Shown: positions 32,132 through 44,635 of the stretch, piece after piece | Numbering within the stretch: position 1 is the first letter of the stretch | How the letters are laid out: the number at the start of each line of letters is the position of its first letter | From: Staphylococcus saccharolyticus | GTDB taxonomy: Bacteria; Bacillota; Bacilli; Staphylococcales; Staphylococcaceae | DNA length: 64,000 bases | Direction: 5' to 3' | Assembly: GCF_900458815.1 (NCBI RefSeq) | Contig: NZ_UHDZ01000001.1 | Coordinates: 1,178,001-1,242,000 of the forward strand | Program-made: the position numbers and the translations under genes | Notes under the pieces: generated by a model | Told to the model about the DNA's origin: nothing | Database searches by the model: none | What the model saw: the letters and a program-made list of their open reading frames with translations, nothing else

Positions 32132-33079
32132 ATGCCAGGAATAATTCAAATTGACGACATTAATCAGTCACAAGCCTTAATTGGAAATAATGATGAACAT
32201 CTTAAAGCTATTGAGGACAACTTTGATGTCGTGATACATGCTAGAGGCCAAGAAATTGCAGTTAAAGGTGAAAAACTAGAGCATGTTGAAAAAGCCGAAT
32301 TAGTTCTTACCAATTTACTTAAGGTAATTGAATTAGGAAATACGATTACACTTAAAGATGTTGAGGCTGCGATGAAAATGGCAGACAATAATACAATTCA
32401 ACATCTTTTAGATTTATATGATGAAGAAATTACAAAAGATGCCTTTGGTAAAACAATACGTGCGAAAACAATGGGCCAACGTATGTATGTCAATGCCATG
32501 AAAAGAAATGATTTAGTGTTCGGGATTGGTCCTGCTGGTACAGGTAAAACTTTTTTAGCGGTTGTTTATGCTGCTAAACAATTACGTAAAGGATCAGTTA
32601 AGCGTATAGTACTAACTAGACCAGCAGTTGAAGCTGGTGAGTCTCTTGGGTTCCTACCTGGTGATTTGAAAGAAAAAGTAGATCCATATCTACGTCCACT
32701 CTATGATGGACTCAATACCGTTTTAGGAAGAGAACAGACACAAAGATTTATTGAGCGAGGAATTATTGAAATAGCTCCTCTCGCTTATATGAGAGGACGA
32801 ACTTTAGATGATGCATTTGTCATCTTAGATGAAGCACAAAATACGACGCACGCACAGATGAAAATGTTTTTAACTCGATTAGGATTCGGATCAAAAATGG
32901 TTGTAACAGGTGATCAGACTCAAATTGATTTACCAAAAGGTGTCAAAAGTGGCTTGAAAGAAGCTGTAAAAAAATTGAGTGGAGTAACTGGTTTGATCAT
33001 TATGAAACTTGACCAAAGCGATGTTGTTAGACATCCACTTGTTAGCAAAATTATTGATCGCTATGAAGGGATTGAGTAA
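32132..33079 (+). CDS. phoH: PhoH-like ATPase
   Basis: P-loop NTPase of the PhoH family, genomically tied to ybeY and rRNA/RNA maturation. Walker A is GPAGTGKT, Walker B is VILDEAQN, and TGDQTQIDLP follows. The ATG at 32132 is placed after AAAGGAG; a TTG at 32114 would add six residues but overlaps that ribosome binding site region. 315 residues. Confidence 0.93.
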   Translation: MPGIIQIDDINQSQALIGNNDEHLKAIEDNFDVVIHARGQEIAVKGEKLEHVEKAELVLTNLLKVIELGNTITLKDVEAAMKMADNNTIQHLLDLYDEEITKDAFGKTIRAKTMGQRMYVNAMKRNDLVFGIGPAGTGKTFLAVVYAAKQLRKGSVKRIVLTRPAVEAGESLGFLPGDLKEKVDPYLRPLYDGLNTVLGREQTQRFIERGIIEIAPLAYMRGRTLDDAFVILDEAQNTTHAQMKMFLTRLGFGSKMVVTGDQTQIDLPKGVKSGLKEAVKKLSGVTGLIIMKLDQSDVVRHPLVSKIIDRYEGIE

Positions 33080-33547
33080 ATGTTTACCATAGATTTTAGT
33101 GACCATACCAACTTAGTTAAAGATGAATGGTATCAACAAATCGATTCATTATTAACCTTTGCTAAAAAGAAGGAAAATATCAATAACGACGCAGAACTAT
33201 CAGTTACTTTTGTCGATAAAGATGAAATACAAAATATCAACAAAATATACAAAGATAAAGATAAAGTGACTGATGTGATTTCCTTTGCTTTAGAAGAGGA
33301 TGAACCTGATATTGAATTTAATGAATTAGATATACCACGGGTTTTAGGTGACATTATTATTTGCACTGATGTAGCTAAAGAACAAGCTGAGAATTATGGA
33401 CATTCATTTGAACGTGAATTAGGATTTCTAGCATTACACGGTTTCTTACACTTACTGGGATATGATCACATGAATGAAGAAGATGAAAAAGAAATGTTTG
33501 GTCGCCAAGATGATATTTTGAATGCTTACGGTTTAACAAGAGATTAA
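33080..33547 (+). CDS. ybeY: Endoribonuclease YbeY
   Basis: Zinc-dependent single-strand endoribonuclease for 16S rRNA 3' maturation and ribosome quality control. The metal motif [11 protein letters not shown] (HxxxHxxxxxH) is near the C-terminus and [13 protein letters not shown] conserved segment lies before it. 155 residues, no gap after phoH. Confidence 0.95.
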   Translation: MFTIDFSDHTNLVKDEWYQQIDSLLTFAKKKENINNDAELSVTFVDKDEIQNINKIYKDKDKVTDVISFALEEDEPDIEFNELDIPRVLGDIIICTDVAKEQAENYGHSFERELGFLALHGFLHLLGYDHMNEEDEKEMFGRQDDILNAYGLTRD

Positions 33548-33548
33548 T

Positions 33549-33893
33549 ATGAGACGATTTAAATATGCTTATGATGGCTTTACTGCCATTTTAAAAAAAG
33601 ACCAAAATTTCTTACTTCATATATTGGCTGGTTTTATAACTATTATAATGGGTTTTATTTTTAATTTAAATAAATACGAATGGATGTTTATTTTATTAGC
33701 AATAGGTTTAGTATTAAGCCTTGAAGCCGTTAATACTTCTATCGAGTTTGTGGTAGATTTAGTTACGACAGATTATCACGTATATGCTAAGCATGCTAAA
33801 GATATTGCTGCTTTTAGCGTTGTTATTGTCTCCGTTATATCCTTATGTATTGGTTTAATAGTCTTTGTTCCACATATTTTAGAACTGTTTTAA
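33549..33893 (+). CDS. dgkA: Undecaprenol/diacylglycerol kinase DgkA
   Basis: Small integral membrane kinase; Gram-positive members phosphorylate undecaprenol. 114 residues with three hydrophobic segments (about 24-41, 45-62, 88-112) and the family motif EAVNTSIEFVVD in the middle. It starts 1 bp after ybeY and precedes the broken cdd. Confidence 0.92.
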   Translation: MRRFKYAYDGFTAILKKDQNFLLHILAGFITIIMGFIFNLNKYEWMFILLAIGLVLSLEAVNTSIEFVVDLVTTDYHVYAKHAKDIAAFSVVIVSVISLCIGLIVFVPHILELF

Positions 33894-33905
33894 GAGTATG
33901 ACATT

Positions 33906-34302
33906 ATGAGCTATCAATCTCATTATTTTAAGGAAGTTAAGAAGGCACAAAGTAATGCCTACGCTCCGTATAGTCAATTTAAAGTAGGGGCTTATTTAAG
34001 GTCGCACTTTTCATGGTGCTAATGTTGAAAATGCAGCTTATCCTATGGGCATTTGTGCAGAACGAGCGAGTTTAGTTGCAGCAATTTCAGAAGGGGACAG
34101 ACCTGGTGATTTTGAGTTTATTACTGTTACAGTTGATGGCGAAAAACCCTCATCACCATGTGGAGCTTGTAGACAAGTTCTTATGGAACTATGTGACATA
34201 AATATGCCCATATATATGACCAATCAAAATGAAGATATGATTGAATAGACGGTTGGCGATTTATTACCACTAGGATTTTCTGGAAAGGATTTAAATAAAT
34301 GA
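33906..34302 (+). pseudogene. cdd: Cytidine deaminase, broken by a deletion/frameshift and a stop codon
   Basis: Cytidine/deoxycytidine deaminase of pyrimidine salvage. The N-terminus (MSYQSHYFKEVKKAQSNAYAPYSQFKVGAYL) is in the first frame and stops at TAA near 34020. The catalytic parts (RTFHGANVENAAYPMGICAERA and SSPCGACRQV) are in another frame, joined at 'YLR', where a few residues normally present (around a KxxDGRTFHG-type loop) appear deleted. A second lesion is an in-frame TAG at 34246-34248 ([24 protein letters not shown]). The tail still overlaps the era start, as in intact operons. Confidence 0.93.
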
Positions 34303-35198
34303 CAGAACACAAATCAGGATTTGTATCAATTATTGGAAGACCAAATGTAGGAAAATCTACCTTTGTAAATAGAGTTATCGGTCATAAAATTGCTATTATG
34401 TCTGATAAAGCTCAAACGACACGCAATAAAATACAAGGTGTCATGACTAGAGAAGATGCTCAAATTATATTTATCGACACGCCTGGTATTCATAAACCTA
34501 AACATAAATTAGGTGATTATATGATGAGAGTTGCTAGAAATACGCTTTCAGAAATTGATGCTATTATGTTTATGGTAAATGTTAATGAAGAAATAGGTCG
34601 GGGCGATGAGTATATAATGGAAATGTTAAAGAACCTCAAGACACATATATTTTTAGTATTAAATAAAATTGATTTAGTTCACCCAGATGCATTAATGCCT
34701 AAAATAGAACAATATAAAAATTATATGGATTTTACTGAAATCATACCTATTTCAGCATTAGAAGGCTTAAATGTTGATCATTTTATTGATGTTTTAAAAT
34801 CTTATCTACCTGAGGGCCCTAAATATTATCCTGATGATCAATTTTCTGATCACCCCGAACAGTTTGTTGTAAGCGAAATTATTAGGGAAAAGATTCTTCA
34901 CTTAACTAGTGAAGAAATTCCTCATGCAATTGGGGTAAATGTTGATCGGATGATTAAAGAAGATGAAGATCACGTTAGAATTGAAGCTATAATCTATGTT
35001 GAAAGAGACTCACAAAAGGGTATCGTGATTGGTAAAGGTGGCAAAAAGCTTAAAGAAGTAGGTAAAAGAGCAAGACGAGACATTGAAATGTTGCTAGGTT
35101 CTAAGGTATATCTGGAATTGTGGGTAAAAGTTCAACGAGATTGGAGAAACAAAGTTAATTTTATTCGTCAAATTGGATACATCGAAGATCAAGATTAA
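34299..35198 (+). CDS. era: GTPase Era
   Basis: Essential GTPase that checks 16S rRNA 3'-end maturation. G1 GRPNVGKST (about 13-21), G3 [14 protein letters not shown]4 NKID, and a C-terminal KH domain with [15 protein letters not shown]. 299 residues. Its ATG overlaps the stop codon of the cdd remnant. Confidence 0.97.
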   Translation: MTEHKSGFVSIIGRPNVGKSTFVNRVIGHKIAIMSDKAQTTRNKIQGVMTREDAQIIFIDTPGIHKPKHKLGDYMMRVARNTLSEIDAIMFMVNVNEEIGRGDEYIMEMLKNLKTHIFLVLNKIDLVHPDALMPKIEQYKNYMDFTEIIPISALEGLNVDHFIDVLKSYLPEGPKYYPDDQFSDHPEQFVVSEIIREKILHLTSEEIPHAIGVNVDRMIKEDEDHVRIEAIIYVERDSQKGIVIGKGGKKLKEVGKRARRDIEMLLGSKVYLELWVKVQRDWRNKVNFIRQIGYIEDQD

Positions 35199-35223
35199 TC
35201 AATAGAGGTTTGGTGTTGTACTT

Positions 35224-35985
35224 ATGTTAATGAAACAAAAAGGTATCATTGTTAAATCTGTTGATTATGGTGAATCGGACAAAATCATAACTATATTGAA
35301 TGAATTTGGGGCGAAGATACCACTTATGGCAAGACATGCTAAAAAAGTTAAATCTGGACTTCAAGCACATACCCAAATGTTTGTGTATGGTTTATTCATA
35401 TATAATCAATGGCGGGGCATGGGGACACTTAATTCAGTAGATGTGATTAATCGACACTATGAATTGCAATTAGACTTATATGAAAACAGTTATGCATCTT
35501 TGTGCGCTGAAACTATTGAAAAATCTACGGAAGAAAATGAAGTATCTCAATATAATTATGAACTACTCCATTTTGTATTAACTAAAATTAGTCAAGGTAC
35601 AAAAGCACAACTTATGTCTATAATAGTGCTACTTAAATGTATGTCAAAGTTTGGTTTTACAACCTCTTTTGATCACTGTGTAATAACAAAGAGTAAAGAT
35701 CAATCTAAATTAATAGCGTATAGTTTTAAATTTGATGGTGCTATTTCATCGGATGTTAGCTATCAAGATCAACATGCATTTAAGCTATCTAATCGTTCAT
35801 TATATATATTAAATATCTTGCAAAATTTACCTATTAATAAAATGAATAACCTAAGTATACATCAAGAAATTTTAGATGAAATGTCAGAACTACTAATCAT
35901 GATGTATAGAGAATACGCTGGAATGTTTTTTAAAAGCCAAAAATTGATTAATCAACTAAAAAGATTAGAAAATTATTCACACTGA
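35224..35985 (+). CDS. recO: DNA repair protein RecO
   Basis: Recombination mediator loading RecA with RecFR. 253 residues; the N-terminal OB fold ([25 protein letters not shown]) is typical. Gram-positive zinc cysteines are few here (Cys in LLKCMSK and DHCVITK). The stop codon lies inside the terminator hairpin. A start at the second ATG (35230) is possible. Confidence 0.93.
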   Translation: MLMKQKGIIVKSVDYGESDKIITILNEFGAKIPLMARHAKKVKSGLQAHTQMFVYGLFIYNQWRGMGTLNSVDVINRHYELQLDLYENSYASLCAETIEKSTEENEVSQYNYELLHFVLTKISQGTKAQLMSIIVLLKCMSKFGFTTSFDHCVITKSKDQSKLIAYSFKFDGAISSDVSYQDQHAFKLSNRSLYILNILQNLPINKMNNLSIHQEILDEMSELLIMMYREYAGMFFKSQKLINQLKRLENYSH

Positions 35986-36027
35986 TAAAACTGTTAGTTA
36001 TTTAGTGATATATCGGTGTGATTTTTT
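35977..36027 (+). terminator. Terminator overlapping the recO stop codon
   Basis: TCACACTGATA (35977-35987, containing the TGA of recO) pairs with TATCGGTGTGA (36011-36021), followed by TTTTTT. Confidence 0.85.
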
Positions 36028-36035
36028 CAAATTAA

Positions 36036-36085
36036 AAACGCTCTTATCTGGATTTAAAATATTGTACAAATAGATAAGAGCGTTT
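36036..36085. terminator. Bidirectional hairpin between recO and glyS
   Basis: AAACGCTCTTATCT (36036-36049) is a perfect 14-bp complement of AGATAAGAGCGTTT (36072-36085). It lies just after the minus-strand glyS stop and can terminate both convergent units. Confidence 0.85.
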
Positions 36086-36127
36086 AATTATATTTAATTT
36101 TAAATTATCAAATATAGACTCGCTTAA

Positions 36128-37528
36128 TTAGAATTTAACTTTTTCAGCTAAGAATGTTTCTAATTCTGAAATTGGCATACGCACTTGTTCCATAGAATCT
36201 CTATCACGAACAGTTACTTGATTATCTTCAAGTGAATCGAAATCAAATGTAATACAGTATGGTGTACCAATTTCATCTTGTCGACGGTAACGTTTACCAA
36301 TAGATTGAGACTCATCGAAGTCGATAGAGAAATGAGCACTTAATTGTTCAAAAATCTTAATTGCTTCGCTTGATAATTTTTTGCTTAATGGTAACACAGC
36401 TGCTTTATATGGAGCTAATGCAGGATGAAAATGTAATACCGTACGTACATCACGTACATCTTTACTTCCTTCCACACCTTCTTCATCATATGCGTCACAT
36501 AAAAATGCTAACGTCACACGGTCAGCACCTAATGATGGCTCAATACAATACGGAACATATTTTTCATTGGTTTCAGGATCATGGTATTTAAAATCTTCAC
36601 CAGAGTGTTCACTATGCTCTTGTAAGTCAAAGTCTGTACGACTTGCAATACCCCATAGTTCACCCCATCCAAATGGGAAGTTGTATTCAATATCAGTTGT
36701 TGCGTTAGAATAGTGAGATAATTCATCTTCATCATGATCACGTAAACGCATATTTTCTTCAGAGATATTTAAATCTTTTAACCATTGACTTGCAAATGTT
36801 TTCCAAAAATTTTGCCATTCGATTTCTTCACCAGGCTTACAGAAGAATTCAAGTTCCATTTGTTCGAATTCTCTAGTTCTAAAAATGAAATTGCCAGGCG
36901 TAATTTCGTTACGGAAAGATTTACCAATTTGACCAATACCAAATGGCAATTTTTTACGCATAGAACGTTGAACATTTTTATAGTTAACAAAAATACCTTG
37001 AGCTGTCTCTGGTCTTAAAAATAGCTCATTGGTAGAATCTTCTGTAACACCTTGGAACGTTTTAAACATTAAATTAAACTGACGAATATCGGTCCAATTA
37101 GCAGTTCCACTTACCGGACATACAATACCTTCATCATCAATAATTTTCTTCATTTCATCAAAGCTCAAACCATCGGCAATAAAGTTTTCGTCACCTTTTT
37201 CATTTTGCATGTAATCTTCAATTAACTTATCTGCACGATAACGTATTTTACTATCTTTGTTATCAATCATAGGATCATTAAAGTTACCTAAATGACCAGA
37301 CGCTTCCCAAGTTTTAGGATTCATCAAGATAGCAGCATCGATACCTACATTGTATGGTGATTGAGTAATGAATTTTTGCCACCATGCTTTTTTGATATTA
37401 TTTTTTAACTCTACGCCCAATGGACCATAATCCCAAGTGTTAGACAAACCTCCATAAATATCACTACCTGGAAATACAAAACCTCTATGTTTTGCAAGTT
37501 GTACAATCGTATCCATATCTTTAACCAT
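36128..37528 (-). CDS. glyS: Glycyl-tRNA synthetase (class II, homodimeric type)
   Basis: Charges tRNA-Gly. 466 residues: class II core with [25 protein letters not shown] (motif 2 region) and [13 protein letters not shown] motif 3 ([19 protein letters not shown]), then an anticodon-binding domain with [16 protein letters not shown]. The ATG at 37528 follows GGAGAG. It is preceded by a T-box leader, so it is induced by uncharged tRNA-Gly. Confidence 0.97.
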   Translation of the reverse strand: MVKDMDTIVQLAKHRGFVFPGSDIYGGLSNTWDYGPLGVELKNNIKKAWWQKFITQSPYNVGIDAAILMNPKTWEASGHLGNFNDPMIDNKDSKIRYRADKLIEDYMQNEKGDENFIADGLSFDEMKKIIDDEGIVCPVSGTANWTDIRQFNLMFKTFQGVTEDSTNELFLRPETAQGIFVNYKNVQRSMRKKLPFGIGQIGKSFRNEITPGNFIFRTREFEQMELEFFCKPGEEIEWQNFWKTFASQWLKDLNISEENMRLRDHDEDELSHYSNATTDIEYNFPFGWGELWGIASRTDFDLQEHSEHSGEDFKYHDPETNEKYVPYCIEPSLGADRVTLAFLCDAYDEEGVEGSKDVRDVRTVLHFHPALAPYKAAVLPLSKKLSSEAIKIFEQLSAHFSIDFDESQSIGKRYRRQDEIGTPYCITFDFDSLEDNQVTVRDRDSMEQVRMPISELETFLAEKVKF

Positions 37529-37550
37529 AATTTACTCTCCTTATACATAA

Positions 37551-37790
37551 AACTCGTCCCAAGACAATATACACTTTCTCAATGTAATATCATCTTGGGA
37601 CGAGTTTTGATAGTATTTAAAATACATGCAGATGCATTTGCATATATTATTTACATTATTAACCCGCGGTTCCACCCAAATTAGTGTAGCCACTCACTTT
37701 TATAAATTTATTAATGCGCCAATTGAGTACCGTTAAGCTCACACCATCCTTAACTCGCTTAATGCTAATTCTAATTGAAACATTTTTTAA
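37551..37790 (-). promoter_or_regulatory. T-box riboswitch of glyS
   Basis: On the minus strand the conserved T-box TGGAACCGCGG lies at 37674-37664. It precedes a terminator made of AACTCGTCCCAAGA (37616-37603) and TCTTGGGACGAGTT (37564-37551) followed by T-rich sequence. Upstream, GGTGTGAGC resembles the distal stem I loop, and AATTGGCGCA contains a likely GGC (Gly) specifier at 37720-37718. Uncharged tRNA-Gly would pair with the specifier and the T-box and prevent termination. The 5' limit is approximate. Confidence 0.93.
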
Positions 37791-37868
37791 TAGCAAGTAT
37801 TTATATGTATTTGTAGCAATTTATAATAAAAGTTATAATAGAGAAGTATTGAAGAGGGGTGAGGACCT

Positions 37869-38492
37869 ATAAAACTTAGTAGAAGACAAGAACAGATAAT
37901 AGATATAGTTAAAACAGAAGGACCAATTACTGGAGAACATATTGCTGAGAAGCTAAATTTGACTCGTGCAACATTGCGCCCTGATTTAGCTATTCTTACT
38001 ATGTCAGGATTTATTGAAGCTAGACCAAGAGTAGGTTATTATTATTCTGGTAAATCTAAGAATAAAATCATAAATGAACAATTACGTAAATATGTTGTTA
38101 GTGATTATATGTCACAGCCTGTTGTAATCAAAGAAGAGATGTCTGTTTATGATGCAATTTGTACTATATTTCTAGAAGACGCTGGCACATTGTTTATTAC
38201 AAATACTGATAATGACTTTGTAGGTGTATGCTCTAGAAAAGATTTACTTAGAGCGTCTATGATAGGTGAAGATATACACACAATGCCTATCAGTGTTAAT
38301 ATGACTAGAATGCCAAATGTAACTTATCTTGAAGAAGGACAACTTGTTATATATGCAGCTAATCAGATGATAGATAAGGAAATTGATGCATTGCCAATTG
38401 TTAGAGCTAAAGATTATGACAAATATGAAGTCATAGGTCGCATCTCTAAAACAACGATTACTAAATTATTCGTATCATTATTTAAAGAATAG
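37869..38492 (+). CDS. ccpN: CcpN-like transcriptional regulator (HTH + CBS pair), apparent ATA start
   Basis: CcpN represses gluconeogenic genes in B. subtilis. The open frame [39 protein letters not shown] forms the complete HTH, followed by two CBS domains ([13 protein letters not shown] and [13 protein letters not shown]). No ATG, GTG or TTG exists before the HTH; the strong ribosome binding site GAGGGGTGAGG is followed 5 nt later by ATA (37869), giving 207 residues. The first canonical start (TTG 37959) would remove half of the HTH. Either ATA is used weakly or the start codon has been lost. Confidence 0.8.
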   Translation: MKLSRRQEQIIDIVKTEGPITGEHIAEKLNLTRATLRPDLAILTMSGFIEARPRVGYYYSGKSKNKIINEQLRKYVVSDYMSQPVVIKEEMSVYDAICTIFLEDAGTLFITNTDNDFVGVCSRKDLLRASMIGEDIHTMPISVNMTRMPNVTYLEEGQLVIYAANQMIDKEIDALPIVRAKDYDKYEVIGRISKTTITKLFVSLFKE

Positions 38493-38503
38493 GTGGTAAA
38501 TAC

Positions 38504-39322
38504 ATGGATAATATAAAGATAATTGTAGCCTCAGATTCAATAGGTGAAACTGCAGAGTTAGTAGCTAGAGCAGGAGTCTCACAATTCAATCCTAAGCAGT
38601 GTAAACATGAATTTCTTCGCTATCCTTACATAGAATCCTTTGAAAATGTAGATGAAGTGATTCAAGTAGCTAAAGATACTGATGCGATAATTGTATATAC
38701 TTTAGTTAAACCAGAAATAAAAAAATATATGTTAGCAAAGGTTAAAGAGTTTTCCTTAAAATCCGTTGATATCATGGGACCATTGATGGATTTATTATCA
38801 GAATCAATTGATGAAGCACCGTACTATGAACCTGGTATGGTTCATAGATTGGATGAAGCATATTTTAAAAAGATTGATGCAATAGAATTTGCAGTTAAAT
38901 ATGATGACGGCAAAGATCCTAAAGGATTACCAAAAGCTGATATTGTTCTTTTAGGAATCTCTAGAACATCAAAAACCCCTTTATCTCAATATTTAGCACA
39001 TAAAAGCTATAAAGTTATGAATATTCCAATTGTCCCAGAGGTTACTCCTCCAGATGCATTATTTGAAATTGATGCCTCTAAATGTATTGCATTAAAAATT
39101 AGTGGAGAAAAATTAAATCGTATACGAAAAGAAAGATTGAAGCAACTTGGGCTGGGTGACACTGCAAGATATGCCACTGAAGCACGTATTCAAGAAGAAT
39201 TAAAATATTTTGAAGAACTTGTAGAAAAACTAAGTTGTTCTGTTATTGACGTTTCTGATAAAGCAATAGAAGAAACTGCCAATGATATTATTCACATTAT
39301 TGCACAACGTAAATCGAAATGA
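38504..39322 (+). CDS. yqfL: PPDK regulatory protein (kinase/pyrophosphorylase, DUF299)
   Basis: Bifunctional family that phosphorylates and dephosphorylates pyruvate, phosphate dikinase. Markers: [16 protein letters not shown] at the N-terminus, a P-loop-like [16 protein letters not shown] (about 149-164), and [15 protein letters not shown]. 272 residues. It is 11 bp after ccpN, the usual pair controlling gluconeogenesis in Bacilli. Confidence 0.92.
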   Translation: MDNIKIIVASDSIGETAELVARAGVSQFNPKQCKHEFLRYPYIESFENVDEVIQVAKDTDAIIVYTLVKPEIKKYMLAKVKEFSLKSVDIMGPLMDLLSESIDEAPYYEPGMVHRLDEAYFKKIDAIEFAVKYDDGKDPKGLPKADIVLLGISRTSKTPLSQYLAHKSYKVMNIPIVPEVTPPDALFEIDASKCIALKISGEKLNRIRKERLKQLGLGDTARYATEARIQEELKYFEELVEKLSCSVIDVSDKAIEETANDIIHIIAQRKSK

Positions 39323-39503
39323 TTTCATTTGCTATTTGAAACAGTTATAATATTGTAATTCATATGATATTATAAACATTGATTTAAATAATATAAGCTA
39401 TATATTTTTCGATTTCGAAACGCAATAATGCAACATTTATATTTATCATTATTAATTTATAGCTATATCAACACCCTGATTAAAAAGTGATAGGTGATTC
39501 CAT

Positions 39504-41300
39504 TTGCGTATAGATCAAGCCACCATTGACGAAATTAAAAATAAAACTGATATATTAGATTTGGTAAGTGAATATGTGAAACTTGAAAAAAGAGGACGCA
39601 ATTATATTGGTTTGTGTCCTTTTCATGATGAAAAGACGCCATCTTTTACAGTTTCTAAAGATAAGCAGATATGTCACTGCTTCGGTTGTAAAAAAGGCGG
39701 AAATGTTTTTCAATTCACACAGGAAATAAAAGATATTACGTTTGTAGAAGCTGTTAAAGAGCTTGGTGAACATGTCAATATACAAGTTGACATAGGAGAT
39801 ACTTCGAAAAATGCTTCAACTCAAATGGCTTCGGATGACTTAAAAATGATTGAAATGCATGAACTCATTAAAGATTATTACCACTATGCCTTAATGAAGA
39901 CTGTTGAAGGTGAAGAAGCATTAAATTATTTACAAAGTCGTGGTTTTACAGATGAACTTATAAAAGAAAGAGAAATAGGGTTTGCGCCTGATAGTTCTCA
40001 TTTTTGCTATGATTTTCTTGAAAAGAAAGGCTATGATATTGAACTGGCATATGAAGCAGGTTTATTATCACGTAACGAAGAGAACTTTAGCTATTACGAC
40101 AGATTTAGAAATAGAATTATGTTTCCTTTAAAAAATGCTCAAGGTCGAATAGTTGGTTATTCAGGAAGAACTTATACAAATCAAGAACCTAAATATTTAA
40201 ATAGTCCAGAAACACCTATTTTTCAAAAACGTAGATTGTTATATAATTTAGATAAAGCGCGTAAATCCATTCGTAAAAATGATGAGTTAATTTTGTTAGA
40301 AGGATTTATGGATGTCATCAAATCTGACTATGCAGGACTAAAACAAGTTGTAGCCAGTATGGGTACGCAGATATCTCAAGAACATATGACCTACCTACAA
40401 AAGTTAACATATAATATTACATTAATGTTTGATGGAGATTTCGCAGGTAAAGAAGCCACTTTAAAGACAGGACAGACTTTGTTACAACAAGGCTTAAACG
40501 TATATGTAGTTCAATTACCTACAGGAATGGATCCAGATGAATGTATAGGAAAGTATGGAAATGAGAAATTTTTAAATTTTGTACAGCAAGACAAAAAGTC
40601 ATTTGTACTTTTTAAAACACAATTGCATCAAGACGAAATTAATAACAATGATTTGTCATACGAAAGATATTTTAAAGAAGCTCTAAACGATATTTCACTA
40701 GTAAAATCTTCTATTATACGTAATAAACTTATTCAAAATGTAGCAGATATATTTAAGATTAGTCCTGAAATGATTGAACACGAAATAGACGTAAATCATC
40801 AATCGCAAACCTCTATATATTGCAGTAATCAATATGCAGATTCTTTCGAGCAACAAACACAACTGCTTAACAATTTAAATATGTTTGAAAAAGCTGAAAG
40901 AGCCTTGCTGAAACATTTTATGAATGATAAAGATACATTTTTAAATTATTATCAAAAAATAGGTCCAGAAGACTTTACAAATAACTATTTTAAGAGTATA
41001 CTTAACGTTTTGTATGACTATTTTTCAAAAAATGATAATTATACTATAAGTGATATGATACAATACGCCCAATCCAATGATTTAAGAGAAGCTTTGATTG
41101 AATTAGATCAATACAATCTTAATGATGAACCTTATGAAAATGAAATAGAAGACTATATACAGATTATCAGTAAAAACAAAACTGAAGAATCTATAGAATC
41201 ACTTAATTATAAATTAAGAGAAGCAACGCGTATTGGTGATTTAGAATTACAGAAGTACTACTTACAGCTTATCGTTAATAAAAACAAAAATAGGATGTAA
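39504..41300 (+). CDS. dnaG: DNA primase
   Basis: Synthesises RNA primers at the fork. 598 residues from TTG: N-terminal CHC2 zinc finger ([11 protein letters not shown] and [10 protein letters not shown], about 38-66), TOPRIM core ([13 protein letters not shown], and [10 protein letters not shown]), then a divergent C-terminal helicase-binding domain. It is separated from sigA by 260 bp. Confidence 0.96.
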   Translation: MRIDQATIDEIKNKTDILDLVSEYVKLEKRGRNYIGLCPFHDEKTPSFTVSKDKQICHCFGCKKGGNVFQFTQEIKDITFVEAVKELGEHVNIQVDIGDTSKNASTQMASDDLKMIEMHELIKDYYHYALMKTVEGEEALNYLQSRGFTDELIKEREIGFAPDSSHFCYDFLEKKGYDIELAYEAGLLSRNEENFSYYDRFRNRIMFPLKNAQGRIVGYSGRTYTNQEPKYLNSPETPIFQKRRLLYNLDKARKSIRKNDELILLEGFMDVIKSDYAGLKQVVASMGTQISQEHMTYLQKLTYNITLMFDGDFAGKEATLKTGQTLLQQGLNVYVVQLPTGMDPDECIGKYGNEKFLNFVQQDKKSFVLFKTQLHQDEINNNDLSYERYFKEALNDISLVKSSIIRNKLIQNVADIFKISPEMIEHEIDVNHQSQTSIYCSNQYADSFEQQTQLLNNLNMFEKAERALLKHFMNDKDTFLNYYQKIGPEDFTNNYFKSILNVLYDYFSKNDNYTISDMIQYAQSNDLREALIELDQYNLNDEPYENEIEDYIQIISKNKTEESIESLNYKLREATRIGDLELQKYYLQLIVNKNKNRM

Positions 41301-41515
41301 GACTTAAGAGAATAATTCAATACCCTTGAAATAGCATTAAACTATGGTTACTACAATCATTTAAAGGGTAAAAAAATTATGTCAGAAATTTTAAGCGTTA
41401 AAAATTTATTAGACGGCTATTTGTTACTAATGAATAGTTATATTTTAGTTATATTTAAAGCAACCAATTCAATATTTACAATATACAAATCATATTATAT
41501 CGATATAATATATAG

Positions 41516-42667
<1,152 letters not shown>

Positions 42668-42738
42668 GATAGTGAGGAGTAAACAATGATATTGACAGTT
42701 TAAATCATCGTTACTTAATATAAAAGTCACACTTAATT

Positions 42739-42793
42739 GGGTGGGATAACGAATTCAAATTTTTAATCACTGAATTCTATTCCACTCTTTTTT
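42739..42793 (+). terminator. Terminator after sigA
   Basis: GGGTGGGATAACGAATTCA (42739-42757) pairs imperfectly with TGAATTCTATTCCACTC (42771-42787), followed by a T run. Confidence 0.75.
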
Positions 42794-42816
42794 AATACAT
42801 ATGAGGAGATTTAAAA

Positions 42817-43509
42817 ATGATTACTTTAAATCAAAGACTTTTAACTGTATGTTCACATTTAAAAGATGGAACTTTAGCAGATATTGGTTCAGATCATGCA
42901 TATTTACCAATTTATGCAATACAAAATAATCTATGTTTACATGCCATTGCAGGTGAAGTAATTAGCGGACCATTTAACGCTGCAAACCATAACGTTGAAT
43001 TGCATCAATTAAACCAGTACATCGACGTGCGACTAGGAGATGGGCTAACAGTTATAGGCTCTGAAGAACACATCGATAATATCACTATTTGTGGAATGGG
43101 TGGGCCTTTAATTGCTAAAATTTTGGAAGAAGGATATCATAAATTAACTCGCCACCCTAGATTAATTTTACAAAGTAATATACAGACACAAACACTAAGA
43201 AAAATCTTGTCTTCTCTGAATTACGAAATTATTAACGAAGATATACTTGAAGAAAAAGGACACGTTTATGAAATTGTAGTAGCAGAATATAATCCCGAAC
43301 TCAAATGTTTGTCTAAATACGAAGAAAAATTTGGCCCATATTTATTAAACAATATAAATTCAACTTTTAAAAAGAAATGGATAAGAGAACTTAAAGTATT
43401 AGAAGATATTAAATTTCAATTGAATTCAACAACTCATCATGAGAGACTAGAAGAAATTGAGTGTGAAATGAATTTAATACAAGAGGTGTTAATGATTGAA
43501 AATAAGTAA
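42817..43509 (+). CDS. trmK: tRNA m1A22 methyltransferase TrmK
   Basis: Methylates N1 of A22 in tRNA. 230 residues; SAM-binding motif LADIGSDHAYLP (about 20-31), ITICGMGGPLIAKIL (catalytic-site GMGG) and RLILQSNIQ. It overlaps the Nif3-like gene by 14 bp. Confidence 0.94.
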   Translation: MITLNQRLLTVCSHLKDGTLADIGSDHAYLPIYAIQNNLCLHAIAGEVISGPFNAANHNVELHQLNQYIDVRLGDGLTVIGSEEHIDNITICGMGGPLIAKILEEGYHKLTRHPRLILQSNIQTQTLRKILSSLNYEIINEDILEEKGHVYEIVVAEYNPELKCLSKYEEKFGPYLLNNINSTFKKKWIRELKVLEDIKFQLNSTTHHERLEEIECEMNLIQEVLMIENK

Positions 43510-44599
43510 ATTAATATCAATTTTAGACGAACATGTACCCTTTTCAACAGCAGAATCATGGGATAATGTGGGATTATTAATCGGTGATGCAAATCAAGAG
43601 GTTAGTGGTATTCTCACGGCTTTAGATTGCACAAAAGAAGTGGTAAACCAAGCTATAGAAAGACAAGTAAATACAATCATTGCGCATCACCCTTTAATCT
43701 TTAAAGGAATAAATAATATTGTGGAAAACGACGGATATGGATTAATCATACGAAAACTTATTCAACACAATATTAACTTAATTGCAATGCATACGAATTT
43801 AGATGTACATCCAAATGGGGTTAACAAAATGCTAGCGGATGCTATTGAATTACAACACATTGAAATCTTCAATCGCCAAAATGTCCCGTATTTTAAAGTA
43901 CAAACGTTTATCCCTAAAGAAAATGTAGAGCCTTTTAAAGATAAACTTAATGAACTCGGATTAGCCAAAGAAGGTGATTACGAATATTGCTTCTTCGAAA
44001 GTTCTGGCAAAGGACAATTCAAACCTATAGGTAACGCTAATCCATATTTAGGTACACTCGATAGCATTGAGTATGTAAATGAAATTAAATTAGAATTTAT
44101 GATTAATGAACATCAACGATATATTACTGAACAAGCAATTTTAAATCATCATCCCTATGAAACACCCGTATATGATTTTATTAAAATGCAAAAAACGACT
44201 GATTTCGGTTTAGGTATTATAGGTGAACTTAAAGATGCAATGACCTTAGACGAATTTTCTAATTTTGTTAAAGATAAATTAAAAATTGCTAGCTTAAAAT
44301 ACACAGGAAATCCTAATGCAGTTATTAAGAACGTGTCGATAATTGGGGGTTCTGGTATCGGATTCGAATATGAAGCAAAACGTATGGGTGCAGACATCTT
44401 TGTTACTGGAGATATCAAACATCATGAAGCATTAGATGCTAAAATTCAAGGGGTCAATTTATTAGATATTAATCATTACAGTGAATATGTTATGAAAAAA
44501 GGGTTAAAACAATTATTAGAAAACTGGTTATTTAAATACGAAGAAAACATTTCAATTAGTGTATCTGATACAAATACAGATCCATTCACTTACAAATAA
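43496..44599 (+). CDS. Nif3-like dinuclear metal-binding protein (YqfO family)
   Basis: GTP cyclohydrolase 1 type 2/Nif3 family, function unsettled. 367 residues, the long form with a PII-like insert in the middle (about 130-235). Metal ligands appear in TIIAHHPLIFKG (near 62-73), HTNLDVHP and the late DIKHHEALDA. The TTG start lies within trmK, so translation is coupled; this trmK-nif3 pair is conserved in Bacilli. Confidence 0.9.
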   Translation: MKISKLISILDEHVPFSTAESWDNVGLLIGDANQEVSGILTALDCTKEVVNQAIERQVNTIIAHHPLIFKGINNIVENDGYGLIIRKLIQHNINLIAMHTNLDVHPNGVNKMLADAIELQHIEIFNRQNVPYFKVQTFIPKENVEPFKDKLNELGLAKEGDYEYCFFESSGKGQFKPIGNANPYLGTLDSIEYVNEIKLEFMINEHQRYITEQAILNHHPYETPVYDFIKMQKTTDFGLGIIGELKDAMTLDEFSNFVKDKLKIASLKYTGNPNAVIKNVSIIGGSGIGFEYEAKRMGADIFVTGDIKHHEALDAKIQGVNLLDINHYSEYVMKKGLKQLLENWLFKYEENISISVSDTNTDPFTYK

Positions 44600-44635
44600 A
44601 AAGGTCATTGACTATCTTTTAAAGGAGAACAAATC

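Noticed and set aside
36361..37018. Plus-strand frames of about 76 codons within glyS
   Set aside because: They lie opposite the well-conserved glyS coding sequence and look like shadows.
41320..41370. Inverted TACCCTT/AAGGGTA pair after dnaG as a terminator
   Set aside because: Followed on the plus strand by A rather than T, and the stem is short; not counted as a plus-strand terminator.
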